From assembly GCA_961205875.1 (NCBI GenBank), contig OY540810.1, positions 16,740,001 to 16,804,000 on the forward strand: a DNA stretch of 64,000 bases, in the 5' to 3' direction. The position numbers were made by a program, and so were the translations under genes. The stretch comes from Sialis fuliginosa. Taxonomy: Eukaryota; Arthropoda; Insecta; Megaloptera; Sialidae. Numbering within the stretch: the stretch's first letter is position 1; each line of letters opens with the position of its first letter. Shown piece after piece: positions 34,179 through 45,780 of the stretch. The notes under the pieces were generated by a model. It made no database searches, was not told the origin of the DNA, and saw only the letters and a program-made list of their open reading frames with translations.

Positions 34179-34477
34179 ATATCTATATGTTTTTTAATGT
34201 TCTGTACTGAAATCGGAAAGAGTTACATTAATAGACACTGGCTGTTACAGCTTTCTTATTATTGAACCGTTTGACATACATATTTATGTATAATTTTATG
34301 TATAAAATGTAAATAGTGAAGCAACAACAGATTAGCTGAAACTATTGAACTGTTTTAAATTGGTTTTTAACTTTAAGTTTTTAATCTGAAAAGTTTGTGT
34401 TACCTAGTGCCATTGCTTATTAACAAGTGCAATTCAAAATACTTTAAGTGAAATAACTTCAATAATATATCGATAGC

Positions 34478-34828
34478 CAATGGTGTTGTTAAGGGGGGCA
34501 GGGGGAGGTCCACCCTGGGAGTCACCTTTAATGAGGTGATACCCATGTAATATGTTTAAAAATAAAGTCTATTTACCTTATTTTTTAGTTAGGATAAGCT
34601 TACAGGGAGTAAAATGTGTAAATTTTTTTTTTGGTTATTGAAGGTCTATAAGGAGTGTGAGAACCATCCAATTTATTAAAAAAAAAAATATTTTTTCTGT
34701 CGATAAAAAATTAAGTAGTGGTGACATCCGGCTAATGTGTAAAAAATAAATACATCTCGACTATTTTTTGGCGGGGAGTGATATATGATTTCCGCCCCGG
34801 GTGTTACCCCCCCTAACGACGCCACTAC
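34478..34828. mobile_element. MITE of the TAGTGGCGTCGTTAGGGGGG family
   Basis: Right end on the minus strand GTAGTGGCGTCGTTAGGGGG, left end CAATGGTGTTGTTAAGGGGG. On the minus strand the interior matches 58106-58300 (GGGGCGG, CCGCCAAAAAA, TTTTTACACATTAG, AATAAATTGGATGGTT). hAT-like ends, but no convincing 8-bp target duplication. Confidence 0.7.
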
Positions 34829-34983
34829 AGATCTATTAACACGCTTAAATTCATCTTAAGAAATTTCATTTTTAATTCTTCAAAACATATTTTCTGTATT
34901 CAACATCAAATGCATCCAATCTTCACAAAAAAAAAACATTAAAAAATAAATTCAACAGAAGTCTTTCGTAAATTGCACTTAAT

Positions 34984-35340
34984 TTAAAAGCTAACATGGT
35001 TGTACCCCCCCCCCCCCCTCCTCCTACCACGCATTTCAAAACATACATTCGTACTGCGGCCGTTAGTTACTACTAATTTACCGACCGCTGCTCCATCTAC
35101 ACGGGCAGAACTCGATCTACACTGGCTCGTCGTTGGAACTCGAGAGAAAATTTCAAATTGGTAAAGCAAACACAATCTTAACATTATCAGCAGTAGATTA
35201 GGGGGCTGCTACCGCCGTCGAGAAATCAGCAGAGATGGTAGTAGTGTGTAGTTCCGCCGGACGGGCGCGTTTCCAGCGGACTGTACGGTGGCGCCATCTG
35301 TGACTGTGCGTCGGCAGCTGTTTTTCATACGGGATCATTT
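34984..35340. promoter_or_regulatory. GC-rich island with a CTCF-like site
   Basis: Low-repeat island in intron 2. GGTGGCGCC at 35287-35295 continues into GCGCCATCTGTGA, so both strands carry a CTCF-like match (AGATGGCGCC on the minus strand). TGCGGCCGTTAGTTACTAC and GGACGGGCGCGTTTCC are other GC-rich parts. A frame open on the minus strand (34984-35184) shows no domain. Candidate enhancer or insulator. Confidence 0.35.
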
Positions 35341-36280
35341 TTTTAATGGAGTAAGGATTGTTCTATTGCTTCTGCCATATTTGAGGTATTAGATTTTTTC
35401 GTGATTTATAAAAAAAAACCTAATACAAAATTGGGTAGCTATTTATTCAGAGAAAAAAGTTTTTTAAAGAAATAATCAAAACGTCAAAATGGTCGTATAC
35501 GTAAATAATTAAGAAATCATTTTAAAGATTGAAAACGAGAGTTGCAAGTTTAACTTTCATTCATTTTTCACAAAATTATTGGATTATAAAGTTTTTAACA
35601 AGAAAATATATTTTTTTGTAATTTTTATTAGGGAACACGAGGTTAAGTAATTTTTCTAAACAAAATAGAAAGGGTGTAGTTTCAGTATACTTTTTTTAAA
35701 TTTGATCTTCGATTTTCCGCCTCCGAATTATAAGACATCTAAGAATAAATTTTTGCAAATTTTGTGTAGGTGCAAAAAAGGGTAAAAATATGTTTAGATA
35801 AAATTAAAGCTAATATTTTGTGTGTGTAAAACAACACTATTTGTTGACTGGTTCGAGACCTCTACCGACTGCGCTCTTCGTGATATAATATTATTCAAAA
35901 GAGTAATGTTTTAACTTCAAATGAATTCCGAATTTTTCTCACAGAGTTAATTAAGATAAGGTAAAAATCGTTATTTAAAAATATTCGTTTTCTGTGTACA
36001 TTTTTAAGTGGTTTTCTCATTAGCCATTCTTAAGTTCAACTGAATAATGGCTATGGTAAAAGCTGAACGTAAATAAATTTTGCTACCTTAATTGTTATTT
36101 GGTTAATTGGTTTGTTAAAATGATAATTTCTAATCAGTTTTGATACAATTAAAAAAAAAACATGAGTTTAGAACAGGGATGGGCAAATATTTTTGACAAC
36201 ATTAGCTCCGGCACCAATTGAAAGAAAATCGTACGCCATTAAATATAACCAACGATATATTCCATCTCCTTCTACTCTAA
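35341..36280. other. Intron 2 spacer, with a tRNA-like fragment at 35847-35882
   Basis: On the minus strand GCGCAGTCGGTAGAGGTCTC then GAACCAGTC resembles the A-box region of a tRNA or tRNA-derived SINE. It is far too short for a tRNA gene and its parts are not in tRNA order. The rest is AT-rich. Confidence 0.3.
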
Positions 36281-36289
36281 CGGTTCATT

Positions 36290-36340
36290 ACACACACACG
36301 CACACACACACACGCACACACACACATCTACACACACACT
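36290..36340. repeat. (CA)n microsatellite
   Basis: Interrupted CACACACACG / CACACACACA tract. It creates a spurious Thr/His-rich reading frame at 36193-36558. Confidence 0.9.
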
Positions 36341-36399
36341 ATCTTTATTTCTACATTCTATTGTTTTTAACACTTACACCACGATTCAGTAGACGTGTT

Positions 36400-36600
36400 A
36401 GAAAGAGACTAAGCGATACCGTAATCACGGTACACTCGAATAGGCGTCTCTCTCAGACGGTGGACGCGTTGGCGGTGCGGGCGCCCCCACATCCCCGCCG
36501 CGGCGCCGGTCCGGAACGTCTCCGGGGACTGGAAGCTTCGGCCTCCGCAATTAGCTAACTCGATTTGTGCGATCCCTTCACTGTATATATAAATGGAACG
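36400..36600. promoter_or_regulatory. GC-rich island ending in a TATA-like box
   Basis: One of the most GC-rich segments in the window (GGTGCGGGCGCCCCCAC, CGCCGCGGCGCCGGTCCGG). It is followed by a homeodomain-type site (GCAATTAGCTAAC near 36547) and TATATAAA at 36586-36593. This may be an enhancer or the promoter of an unannotated transcript. No open frame with a domain follows. Confidence 0.3.
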
Positions 36601-36639
36601 TTAGAAGTCGATACTGACGGACGGGAATTGTATACAAAG

Positions 36640-36715
36640 ATACATACTACACATTATATTATATACATATATATTATATATTATATAATGTAAAATAAAT
36701 TATATAAATATATTT
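36640..36715. repeat. TA-rich low-complexity tract
   Basis: TATATACATATATATTATAT-type sequence. Confidence 0.7.
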
Positions 36716-36999
36716 CCGATGGTTTGTTTTGTAATTATTAATTAAATCTGAAATTGATTGAAGGTAAAATATTTGGTTAAAATGCTCGGATTGAAAGAAA
36801 GAAACATTAGATATATTTATAATAATGTTGGCTTGTTGAAGTTTATTACAATTAATTTTATTTATTGAAACTTTATATATTAATAGCTGCCAAGTGTTAC
36901 CCGAGAATTAAGATACATAGTTATTCACTGCTTAGATTATTTTAGTGATAGCGTGATGATAATGTATAACTACTATGAATTACTTAAAAACATTTTTTA

Positions 37000-37195
37000 A
37001 ACAGTAAAGAAAAAATATATAACAAATGTAATTGCAATTAAAAAATTTAAGTACAATTACAAAAAGTACTTTTGTTTGTATTTAAGTACATTTTTTGGCA
37101 ATGTACTTGTACTTGTACATAAGTACATTATTTTGTAAAGTAATTGTTCTTGTACTTAAGTAATTTTTTTTTCTACTTATGCACAGCTCTGTTCG
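37000..37195. mobile_element. MITE rich in 'aagtac' repeats
   Basis: Repeated TTAAGTAC, AAAGTACTTTTG and TGTACTTGTACTTGTACAT in self-complementary arrangement. It ends CACAGCTCTG. A similar vocabulary (CAAGTACATTTGG, ACTTCAAGTACAT) recurs at 39825-39920. It probably folds as a long hairpin. Confidence 0.5.
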
Positions 37196-37399
37196 TGATA
37201 AATGTAAATTGTAAATCTTAAAACCAATTTTGTGTAGTTGATGCCGTTACACAAAGACAGACACACCTACACCCCTCCCCATTTGCATTTATACTACTAG
37301 GCATTGTATTAATACAAATTTTAAGTAAATATACTCGTACCTTACTTGACTTTATTACTCAAAAGTTACATTTTTTAGATGCAATTATAAGAAGGGATA

Positions 37400-37705
37400 C
37401 AGCAGCGGTCTTCAAACTGTGTTCCGCGGAACCCCGGGCTCCTGTCTGAGGGTTCCGCGAGTTAAAATAAAAATTCGAAAAAAAAATTGTAAAGCACTCA
37501 CACTAAATCATGTTAATTTTATGTTAAAACTTTTTAATAAAAAAAACAATACTTGAACTGTCTTTAATTGTGTCTACATAAAGTACCTATAACCAACATT
37601 GACTAACTATGATTGTTATTTTAAGATATATTTTTATAAGGGTGGGAAGGGGTTTGCTGAACAAACCTGTAGTTCTAAGGGTTCGACAAAGTTTGAAGAC
37701 CGCTG
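37400..37705. mobile_element. hAT-type MITE (CAGCGGTCTTCAAACT ends)
   Basis: Perfect inverted ends CAGCGGTCTTCAAACT, then TTCCGCGGAACCCC against a degenerate right side. GGGATA borders both ends, consistent with a shortened or overlapping target duplication. The terminus is typical of hAT (Charlie-like) elements, from general knowledge. Confidence 0.75.
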
Positions 37706-37719
37706 GGATAGAGTAATCT

Positions 37720-38170
37720 GAATTTCTGAAGCCGTTTATGAAACGTTCAAACTTCAATAGGTCATCGATATGTTTCGTATTTAATTATACACTAATTCAT
37801 GTATTACAGAATATGATAACACAAAAATTAATAACATTGTCGAAACATATGTTAAATTAATCAGATTATTTATACAATTGAATTTTTTTGAAAAGGATTT
37901 ACTTATATCCGGGAAAATGTTCTTCCAATCAATGATTAATAATATAAAATTTATATATCGAACCCTTTTTACATTCGAGCAGATTTTTTAGTAATATTTA
38001 AAAAAAAATATCCACTTATAATATTCTTCCTTTGCAGAATCTTGCTTCCTAAAATTCCAACAATCGGCAATTTCGATACATACTATGGTTTTAGTTTGAC
38101 ATTTAAATACTTGTCATTTTTGACGTATGTATGTGTCTATAGCAAAAAAAAATTTGAAATTGTTGAAAAA
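37720..38170. other. Intron 2 spacer
   Basis: AT-rich, nothing recognised. Confidence 0.35.
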
Positions 38171-38174
38171 CTAA

Positions 38175-38504
38175 TATCCGGTATTACAAAGAATTTGATC
38201 TCAAGCAAAAGTTAATGAAACCCTATCTCCTGTTATTATATGTAATGAATGACAGTTCACATACAATTCTAATAAATGGTATATAGTTTATATATTGACT
38301 TTGACGCGTTAAGTAGAAAGCAGTGGTGACAAAGTGACAAGGTGTACATCAAAAAATAATAATTATTATAAAATTATTATTATGCATTTATTATCACTGG
38401 TGTAAAATCCTGAGTGAATTTATAATTATTTAACACCTCGCAGTTAGCGTTAGTTTACAATTCGATTTTTCTCTAGAGAAATTCTTTATAATAGAGTAAT
38501 CCGG
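38175..38504. mobile_element. MITE of the GGTATTATAAAG family, copy 3
   Basis: Left CCGGTATTACAAAGAATTTG, right (minus strand) CTATTATAAAGAATTTCTC. Interior blocks GACGCGTTAAGTAGAAAGCAG and GTTAGCGTTAGTTTAC match the other copies, partly in reverse orientation. Confidence 0.65.
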
Positions 38505-39760
38505 AAATTTTTGACATACCTTTTTTATTACTTAATTGCAAATATTAGGTTAAAAAATAATAAAAGCATTGAACAAATTGTTTTTTTATTGCTCAATTTT
38601 AAATTATTCTATATTAAAAGTTGTAAGAATCAGCTCGCATTTAAAACGCGACGTGATTGATTGAAGCGTTTGTGACGTCATAATTCATGTTCTGTTCAGT
38701 TGGCAATGTTGTTTATGTACAAAATTTCAACGCGTGACTTATAAAAACTAAATAAAAATGAGCCGAAATCCTTAAATTTGGGATTATTGTACAAGTACAT
38801 ATTGCAACCATACAGAATAACCTTACTTTTTATTTTTTCCTTAGTTTCCTTCTGGCACAGTCATAATATTTTTCCAAGAGTTTTGTGAGTTGAATTATTA
38901 CAAGGTACGAAACAATATTTATAACTTATTATTTTTCGTGCGTTTTTCTGTTTATTGTCGACACTTGTATAGTTAAAAATTGACTAACATTTCAATACTG
39001 GATTATGACGTCACCCAACATGTCGCGCAATTGGCAGCGTTTGAAAAGTACATTTTTTTAAATTTGATATTTTGGGGTCGGGATAAACTTTTGGAGCATG
39101 AAACCATTTTCTACGATGTTATTTTTACCTCTAGTTTACATTAAACAGGTTTTTTGGGGGTTTCATTTTTGACCGTTTTAATCTATTCCTGAGATAAATA
39201 TTTCGAAAATAACAATATATTAATATTTTCTAGTAAAATTGTATAAAATGAAAAGGTTTATCAAAATATTTATTAAAATTCTTTGAGAAATTTAACACGA
39301 GGAAACACTGCAATCAGTTGGCAGATGTTTTTAATATTAATTTTTAAATATAGGTATCTATAGCTAAATAGGTATTTCTAAAACAAACAAATTACGATTC
39401 AAATTATATAACACCGATATCCAAGCCCGAATAAAAAAAATATTAAATATTGACGAACAATCTGTAGAAATGAAAAAATAAACATACCGCGATAAAATAT
39501 TAATTTCCGTGATTTTGTGCCGGGCACTTCTATTGACACAGGATTATTTCTTATTTGCATTTGTATTCGATATTAATTTTGGGCAGGACTCTTTCTTTCC
39601 GATCGACAGATGTGGGGGATTTATTTGTGTACCGGATGTCAAACTGTGCACTGCATTGATAAAATGTTACCGTTGCTGTGTTGATATAGTTTGTAATAGT
39701 TCACCTATAAAATAGATTTGGGGTGAAGGAGACAATATTTGTATAGATACTATTTTATAT
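38505..39760. other. Intron 2 spacer
   Basis: No gene. The 38600-39200 part has moderate complexity (ACGTGATTGATTGAAGC…) but no clear island. A 68-codon frame at 39509-39715 shows no domain or conserved pattern. Confidence 0.35.
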
Positions 39761-39764
39761 AGTT

Positions 39765-39930
39765 TAGATCAGATATTTGGGTTCCACAGAAAAATTCAGG
39801 GGTTCTGCGTAGAACTGTTGATACTTGAAAAAGTACTTCAAGTACATTTGGTATTTGATGTACTTTACTTCAAGTACATTTAAAAATAGTAAAAAATACT
39901 TGATTTGAAAGTAAATACTTAAGGCAGTAG
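39765..39930. repeat. Possible degenerate MITE, 'aagtac' type
   Basis: It contains GGTTCCACAGAAAAATTCAG, GGGGTTCTGCG and repeated AAGTAC words like 37000-37195. Boundaries are unclear. Confidence 0.35.
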
Positions 39931-40169
39931 TAACCGGTTTAAGATACAGTCCTGAGGTTTGAAAATTTCAACTTTTCATATTATTTTCTATAAAATAGAC
40001 ATACTTTTAGTCAAACGAATGAATCTGAATCGACTACAGTTATATAGATAGGAATTAGAAATTGAACCTAAAATTAACCTAAACTAACTTAATCGGAGTT
40101 AAACGTTTGAGATACATATCTTTTGAGTAACATACGCGCAGATTTAATTTCATATTTTTCGGCAAAGAA

Positions 40170-40395
40170 GCGTCAATACCGATTGGGTATGAGAATTTGT
40201 AGCGCTCCGGGGGCGAAACGCGTTAGACAAAGATAAAAATCAATTTGATTCCGTTGTAATGTCGGCCATTTGTAGGCATTAGCTGGGAAGTTATGGATGC
40301 CATAGATCACTGTAAACCCCCCGGCCGTGATATATGTGCGCCACCCCCGCCCTCCGGTACTGTAACCACCCCCGCACGACTGCACGCGCGCGCGT
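40170..40395. promoter_or_regulatory. GC-rich island, candidate enhancer
   Basis: Single-copy block with AATGTCGGCCATTTGTAGG, GCATTAGCTGGGAAGTTATG and GATGCCATAGATCACTG, then a C-rich part and (CG)n. Its complexity and contrast to the AT-rich flanks suggest conserved non-coding DNA. The minus-strand frame (40173-40385) lacks a domain. Confidence 0.35.
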
Positions 40396-40514
40396 TTTTA
40401 CTCTATGTGTATTGCTTATTTACGTATTGAAGGCGATCTGCTGTTCTGATGAAGAAAAATAAATCTATCTTTGCTAATATTTATTTTAGAAGATAATAAC
40501 TACGTAATAAGAAA

Positions 40515-40600
40515 AATTTGTCAAATGTGAGTCGAGCCTCGCGTACTAAAGTCCCGTACCGTACAGTTTTTAAAATTTGTTTTTATTTTGAATTGCAATT
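40515..40600 (+). repeat. Solo copy of the 43495/45880 terminal repeat
   Basis: GTCGAGCCTCGCGTACTAAA then GTCCCGTACCGTACAGTTTT matches 45888-45930 (GCCTCGCGTACTAGTGTCCT, GTACCGTATAGTTTTT). Confidence 0.6.
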
Positions 40601-40689
40601 GTAAACTCTCGAAATGACACTAAATAACATAAACTTTACAGATTAAAAACATTTTAAACTATAAACTTTAGCGAAGTTTTTTGGACTCG

Positions 40690-40865
40690 GCAGGTGGCCG
40701 AGAATGTGTATGTATCGTCCGATTTGGCTCATATTCAGAATATATGTATATGTTAATTACATGGAAATAAATATTTTTACAAAAAAATAGATCCGGTAGG
40801 TGGTCTGATTTTTAAACAAATTATTTTTGGGCAAAAGAACGTTTGCCGGGTCTGCTTAAATAACA
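40690..40865 (+). mobile_element. Probable transposon tail (…TTTGCCGGGTCTGCT)
   Basis: It ends GAACGTTTGCCGGGTCTGCT, a phrase seen at the 3' ends of insect non-autonomous elements (from memory). It contains a paired GGCAGGTGGCC / CCGGTAGGTGG block. No coding capacity. Confidence 0.35.
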
Positions 40866-42399
40866 ATTACAACCCTCCATACGTGACAGGTGATGAAATA
40901 TTAACTCCCGTGCAAAGTGGGGACGTGTCCTCTAATAATTATGTAAAATCTCAATCTTCTAGGTCAAATGAATAAATAACATAATTCTATTATATTATAA
41001 TAATTTCTGAAAAATATTTGATATGTAAAAAAATGTATATTTAGGTAGTTGATAATTTCATTTCTTGTCATACAGTACCCCCCCCCCCCCCCATTAACAA
41101 ATTTGATTAATTTTGTTGGTCATCCAATGACCAAAATATTAGATTAAAAAATCTCCACCTGGATAATATTCTGGCTGCGTCTACAAAACAATTGTTTCAT
41201 TTATACGTATAAGGGAAAATATTTTATTGAGATAGTAATGTAGTAAGGACCTACGGATATTCGCACAGACGACGTGTTGGTATCAGTGCCGAGAACGAGG
41301 GGTTAGATCTAGGAAACGAAACCCCACGAGGGTAACTGAGATGCCAAAAACACAGATTTAGTACAGGATTGAAAATTATTTCTTTTCTCGCAGGAAAGAA
41401 ACTGCTATCGAGAATTTTTATCTGGGTCTTATAAAATATAATTCGAAATTTGAAGATTTTTGTACCACCAAAATTACCCCCGCTAAGATTATTTGAATTA
41501 TTTTTTCCTCATTTTCACTAAAACTGCGAATTTTTATCGCAAAATTTTTCCAAAATACTGATTTCAAGGTATTAAAATTCTCTACAAAAACGTTACTTTG
41601 AAATTTTATTTTCTACATAAATGCATTACGCGTCAAGTTTTACAATATGCAGTTTTTTTAAATTACATAAAAAAGTTAAAAATGAAAAGATATTGAGGAG
41701 AGAATTACAGTATCATAAAATACAGTAAATTTCTTTCATTTCATTATAATAAATGTGCAGAGTGTATATTGTATATATTATTGTTTCGTCCAAAATAATA
41801 TATTTCTTATATTATGAAAAAGAATGTTTTCGTTACATACAAACTTTTTATTTATATTTAATCCGACCGACCCTCGTACGTTAAAACAAAATATATTTCA
41901 ATGATAATACATCATCTATTATAAATCATTTTCTCCGCGAAACTAATTGGTTATATTTAGGCCTGGTTTTTAAATGCATGTAATGATTCTGAAAAATATT
42001 CCTGAATCCTGTATCTGTACATCGTGTTTTTAGTACGACTAATAAGAATCCTATTACTGATAAAAATATTTTTTTTATTTTCTTCTTATAATTCATATAG
42101 TAAAGGGTTAATTCTATTAAGAGTGAAAAAAAACGGAAACCTTAGCAACTTAGATGCGTGAAAACGTGTAATTTTTTAATAGCATAATTTTAATTGATTT
42201 AATATATGAAAAATTTAAAAAATCTTTTTCTTTCCCCACGTAAGGATTCGTAAAATTTTACCGACTCCCCCTCCCCTCTCCCCAAAAGTCTTACGTAATG
42301 AATCGATGCTCATTAACAATTAAAAACTACTACAACAATATAAATAAATCAAACTGTCACCCATGTATATGTTTATAGTATGTGAATGAGAAATGGGAT
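40866..42399. other. Intron 2 spacer
   Basis: A poly-C tract lies near 41078-41092 and a moderately GC-rich patch at 41235-41345 (GACGACGTGTTGGTATCAGT). The rest is AT-rich. No gene. Confidence 0.35.
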
Positions 42400-42620
42400 A
42401 ACAGGAGGGGCAGGTGACAAGCTCCTTTTGTCAAAGCGCTAAATGTTGTTTTTAATCCCGATGTTTGTTTTTTTAATTGTACTTAATTTAACGCGTGGTC
42501 GAAATGTTTTTGATCGTCGTTTGTTATCTTAAACACCACCCTTGTTGTGAAACGGGTGGGAGGGGGGAGGTAGGGAGGGGAGGTAAAAATATTTGTTGTA
42601 TAAAGCACTCGATGATGAGT
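42400..42620. promoter_or_regulatory. Island with E-box, Sox/TCF-like and Otx-like sites
   Basis: CAGGTGAC (E-box CAGGTG), CTCCTTTTGTCAAAGCGC (Sox/TCF-like), TTTAATCCCGATG (TAATCC-type site) and GTTATCTTAAACACC lie close together in a single-copy block next to a G-rich tract. Candidate enhancer. The sites are short and common, so the evidence is composition plus clustering. Confidence 0.35.
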
Positions 42621-43494
42621 TAAAACTGAATTGTATGAATGAACGAACCCATCTGTTGTTAATTTTGTTATTGGTGTTGATGTATTTCAAGTACCTATGT
42701 AATTGTATTGGTTTCTTTTAAAAATGTAACTTTGTATAAAAATGTAATAATTGCATGCAATATTGTAATAGGGCAGTATTGTTTTCGTGTTCTGTACCGA
42801 AATCGGCTACTGAACCGTTTGACTTAGAAATTTGAGAGTTGACATAATTATAGTAAATTATATTGGACCTGGCGTTATAAAATTAAAGTTTTTAGCGTTT
42901 TTTGAAAGGGAAAATGGGTTACCAAAAACACTTTTTATTAAATCCCGACGAGTGGGGTAACGAATTAAAGCTGACAATATGTAACGGTTTTTATTATTAA
43001 AAAAATCATTTTGCAAATTATCAAAAAAATCCTAAAAAAATTTTATTCCCTATGCCCATATTATTATAATCTCTGAAAATAATCCTGAGATTTAAAAAAA
43101 AATGCTAATATTTATAACGAAACCGAAATCTCAAGAAAATTATCAGAACCCACTTAAAGTATTTTTTCAAAATTAATACCTACTAATAATATTTATATAT
43201 TCTGTAAGTAATGCATTGTGGGTACATGTGTAGAATAAGTCAGGAAAAATATAAATATAAATGTAATCGAAAAAGAAATATAATCTGTAGTTATATTTGA
43301 TAACTATAATTAATAGAACATAAATTAGGAATTTAAATATTCATTAAAAAAAAAATTTTTTTAAAAATATTTTTAAATATGTTTTGAAAGTTTTTCCAGA
43401 TATTATTGTAAAGGTTGGTAATTTCTTTATTTATTTTAATTTTAAGTAATCGGTTTCTAGTGAACGAATTATTAAATATAACATAGTGGTTCTT
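42621..43494. other. Intron 2 spacer
   Basis: AT-rich. A short phrase shared with 34198-34280 (TTCTGTACCGAAATCGG … TGAACCGTTTGAC, near 42790-42832) marks an old dispersed repeat. Confidence 0.35.
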
Positions 43495-43844
43495 AACTAA
43501 ATTAAATTAAATTAACATAATCGAATAAATTTAAAAACTTTACAGTACAGGACGCCAGTACACGAGGTTCGACTCGCACATAATTTTTTTTTCTCAATCC
43601 ACATATTAACTATTAAAATTTAATTTATACTTACTTATAAAAAAATTCTATAGAATATAAAAGCATCGCGATTTTATAGAAATATACTGAATGAATAATA
43701 ATAACCTTTTTCAAAACAATTACCATTTCTGAAAATCATGAATCAACACACACGTTAACAAGTTGAACATGTGCGTAAGAAAAACACCAGTTATTATATC
43801 CATTTATACGCAGGTTTACTTTTATCCGTATTAACATCACAATG

Positions 43845-44060
43845 TAGGGGAATGGGGGGTTAATCAGGGCTAGCGTTTAAATGCACCTACAACAGTAGGG
43901 GGGTGGGGTGCTGTTGTATATAGTTATTTACCCTAAACGCGTACCCCTAATTTGTCAAGCGTGGTGATAAATATACTGTAAATAGTGCACGCCAGGGCAT
44001 CAAGTAAGGGTAAGTTTACGGTGGTCAAATGAATTAAATTATGCATGTAAGTTTGTCAAA
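43845..44060. promoter_or_regulatory. Single-copy island, candidate enhancer
   Basis: G-rich segment with GGTTAATCAGGGCTAGCG, AAACGCGTACCCC, CAAGCGTGGTGATAAATA and GCACGCCAGGGCATCAAG. It has no repeat copy in the window and a complexity well above the flanks. Confidence 0.3.
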
Positions 44061-44431
44061 CGGTGGTGGTTTCATATAAATGATTGCTTGTTTTAGTTTG
44101 ACGCGGGATATTAAATGTGGAAGCTTAAAGATCAATGTTTAGATGGTTTTCTACTAAAGCAACAAAACAAATAAAATAAATGTTATATCATATAGGTAGG
44201 TTTTATTTCTATATTGTTAAAAAAAATCGGTAAAGACATACACGGGTGTATGCCTAAGCAAGGGTTATTTTAGTGTGTAGTTGTAGTTTATTTCTGCAGT
44301 TCTAAAAGTGAAATGTGTAATTGTAAAAGTCTATTTGTGTATAGTTGAAAATTATAAATGTAACTGTAAATGTCGAGCAGAAAAAAGGGAAAATGTGCAG
44401 TTGTAAAATTTTCTTAAAATAACCCCTGGTC

Positions 44432-45098
44432 ATAAGGGTTCCGAAGTACGTACTACGTGGACTGTTTGAAGCCACTTACAGGTGCATTTTTGAGTTGGAA
44501 AAAAATATAAAAATAATGTCATTTTCTACTAATTAAGATTTAAACTTTGACACTCCATTTGCCTAGATATAAAAATAAAAAAATAAAATTGTATGACCCG
44601 CTTCCCTATTTCTCGAAAATTTGAATTGATATTGTTGATTTTAGTATTTGTCGTTGGTAGTCCCACCAAAGCCTCATTACAAACTTTTTTCAGATTTTTT
44701 GAGCCAGTAGTTACCGAGTTAGAGGGGGTGAAAAAAAATAGAAAAAAATAAATAAAAAATAAGGTCATATTCTACTACTTTAAAGCCCTCTGCAGGCTAC
44801 ATTTTTGATTTAGAAAAAAATAAGAAAGAGGGTAAAACTTCACTCGTTTGGTTATAAATTTTGACGTGCCTCATGCCTTGGTATAAAAAAATATTTTTTT
44901 ATCTAACTTTAGCTCCCTAGAGCCCCCCCCCCTGATTTTTTTTCAACTTTGTACATCTTTTACTAGAGGGTATTATTTTATATATTCAGTAAAAAAATTC
45001 AAGTTTCTAGTTTATAAAGTTTACGAGATATTTTGCTTTGACTGAAAAGTACGGACGGACGACATAGTGAGATTGATAGGGTTCTTCGGAACCCTAAA
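44432..45098 (+). mobile_element. Repeat with AGGGTTCCGAAG inverted ends, 667 bp
   Basis: Starts AAGGGTTCCGAAGTACGTAC and ends CTTCGGAACCCTAAAAAA (minus strand AGGGTTCCGAAG), with a CGGACGGACGAC block just before the end. A fragment of its left part lies inverted at 14884-14950. The ends resemble those of the 'acggcc' family. A minus-strand frame at 44529-44768 lies inside and shows no domain. Confidence 0.65.
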
Positions 45099-45379
45099 AA
45101 AGAAGTGATAGCAGATAGTGAATAGAAAGTATTTGAGGAAACAGTTTAGTTTTAAAATTGATTTGTTGATTGTTGAATAAATTGAAAAGTATAAAACATT
45201 TTAAGGCCACCAAGAAAGATTTACTAACTTAAAGTACAATTAATGAAAAAATTGACAAGTGTTATAGAAGCCTTAGAAAATTATAATATTGCATATGGTA
45301 ATTTTTATTTTTTTCACTTCCAATTTAATTTATTACCAATTTGTTATACATATACGAAATTTTACGCGTCATATGTACA

Positions 45380-45780
45380 AATAAATATTCAATACTTCCA
45401 TTAAGACCAAAACACCCCTCCCAACTAATTCACAGATTAGGAACATATGCAAAAATAAAACATATAAAAGTAGCAATAAATTGTATGGTTTAACGCCATA
45501 TGAACCCGATAGATGTCACCAATATCAAAAGAGCACCGGCTGCGCGACCCCCGCCCCACCTCTTCTCTTTTATACCCTCTACAATCAAACCACCCTTAAG
45601 GACAAACATCAATTCATTGCAATAATATAATTATACGTACCCCTGGGGGTGAAAACGGTGCAGACAGTTGGTCTAATGGTATTACGCAAAGTTTTTACTG
45701 TAAGGTGTTTCTGTGGGGTAAAATGAATGGGGGGGGGGGGGTAATTTGGTTATGTTGTTTGTACGAAACGTTGCTGGTAA
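45380..45780. promoter_or_regulatory. Single-copy island with poly-G tract, candidate enhancer
   Basis: Contains GCAATAAATTGTATGG and AATAAAACAT (Caudal/posterior Hox-like), GATAGATGTCACC, GAGCACCGGCTGCGCGACC and GGACAAACATCAATTCATTG, followed by a G13 run. No repeat copy recognised. Confidence 0.3.

Noticed and set aside
35847-35882. tRNA-like fragment on the minus strand
   Set aside because: Only an A-box-like phrase with GAACC nearby; too short for a cloverleaf and no acceptor stem. At most a tRNA-derived SINE remnant.
36193-36558. 121-codon open frame, plus strand
   Set aside because: Produced by a CA microsatellite (Thr/His repeats) followed by a GC-rich island; no domain.
39509-39715. 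Cys-containing 68-codon frame that might suggest a small secreted peptide
   Set aside because: No signal peptide pattern with cleavage, no promoter or exon signals, and AT-rich surroundings; not enough evidence.
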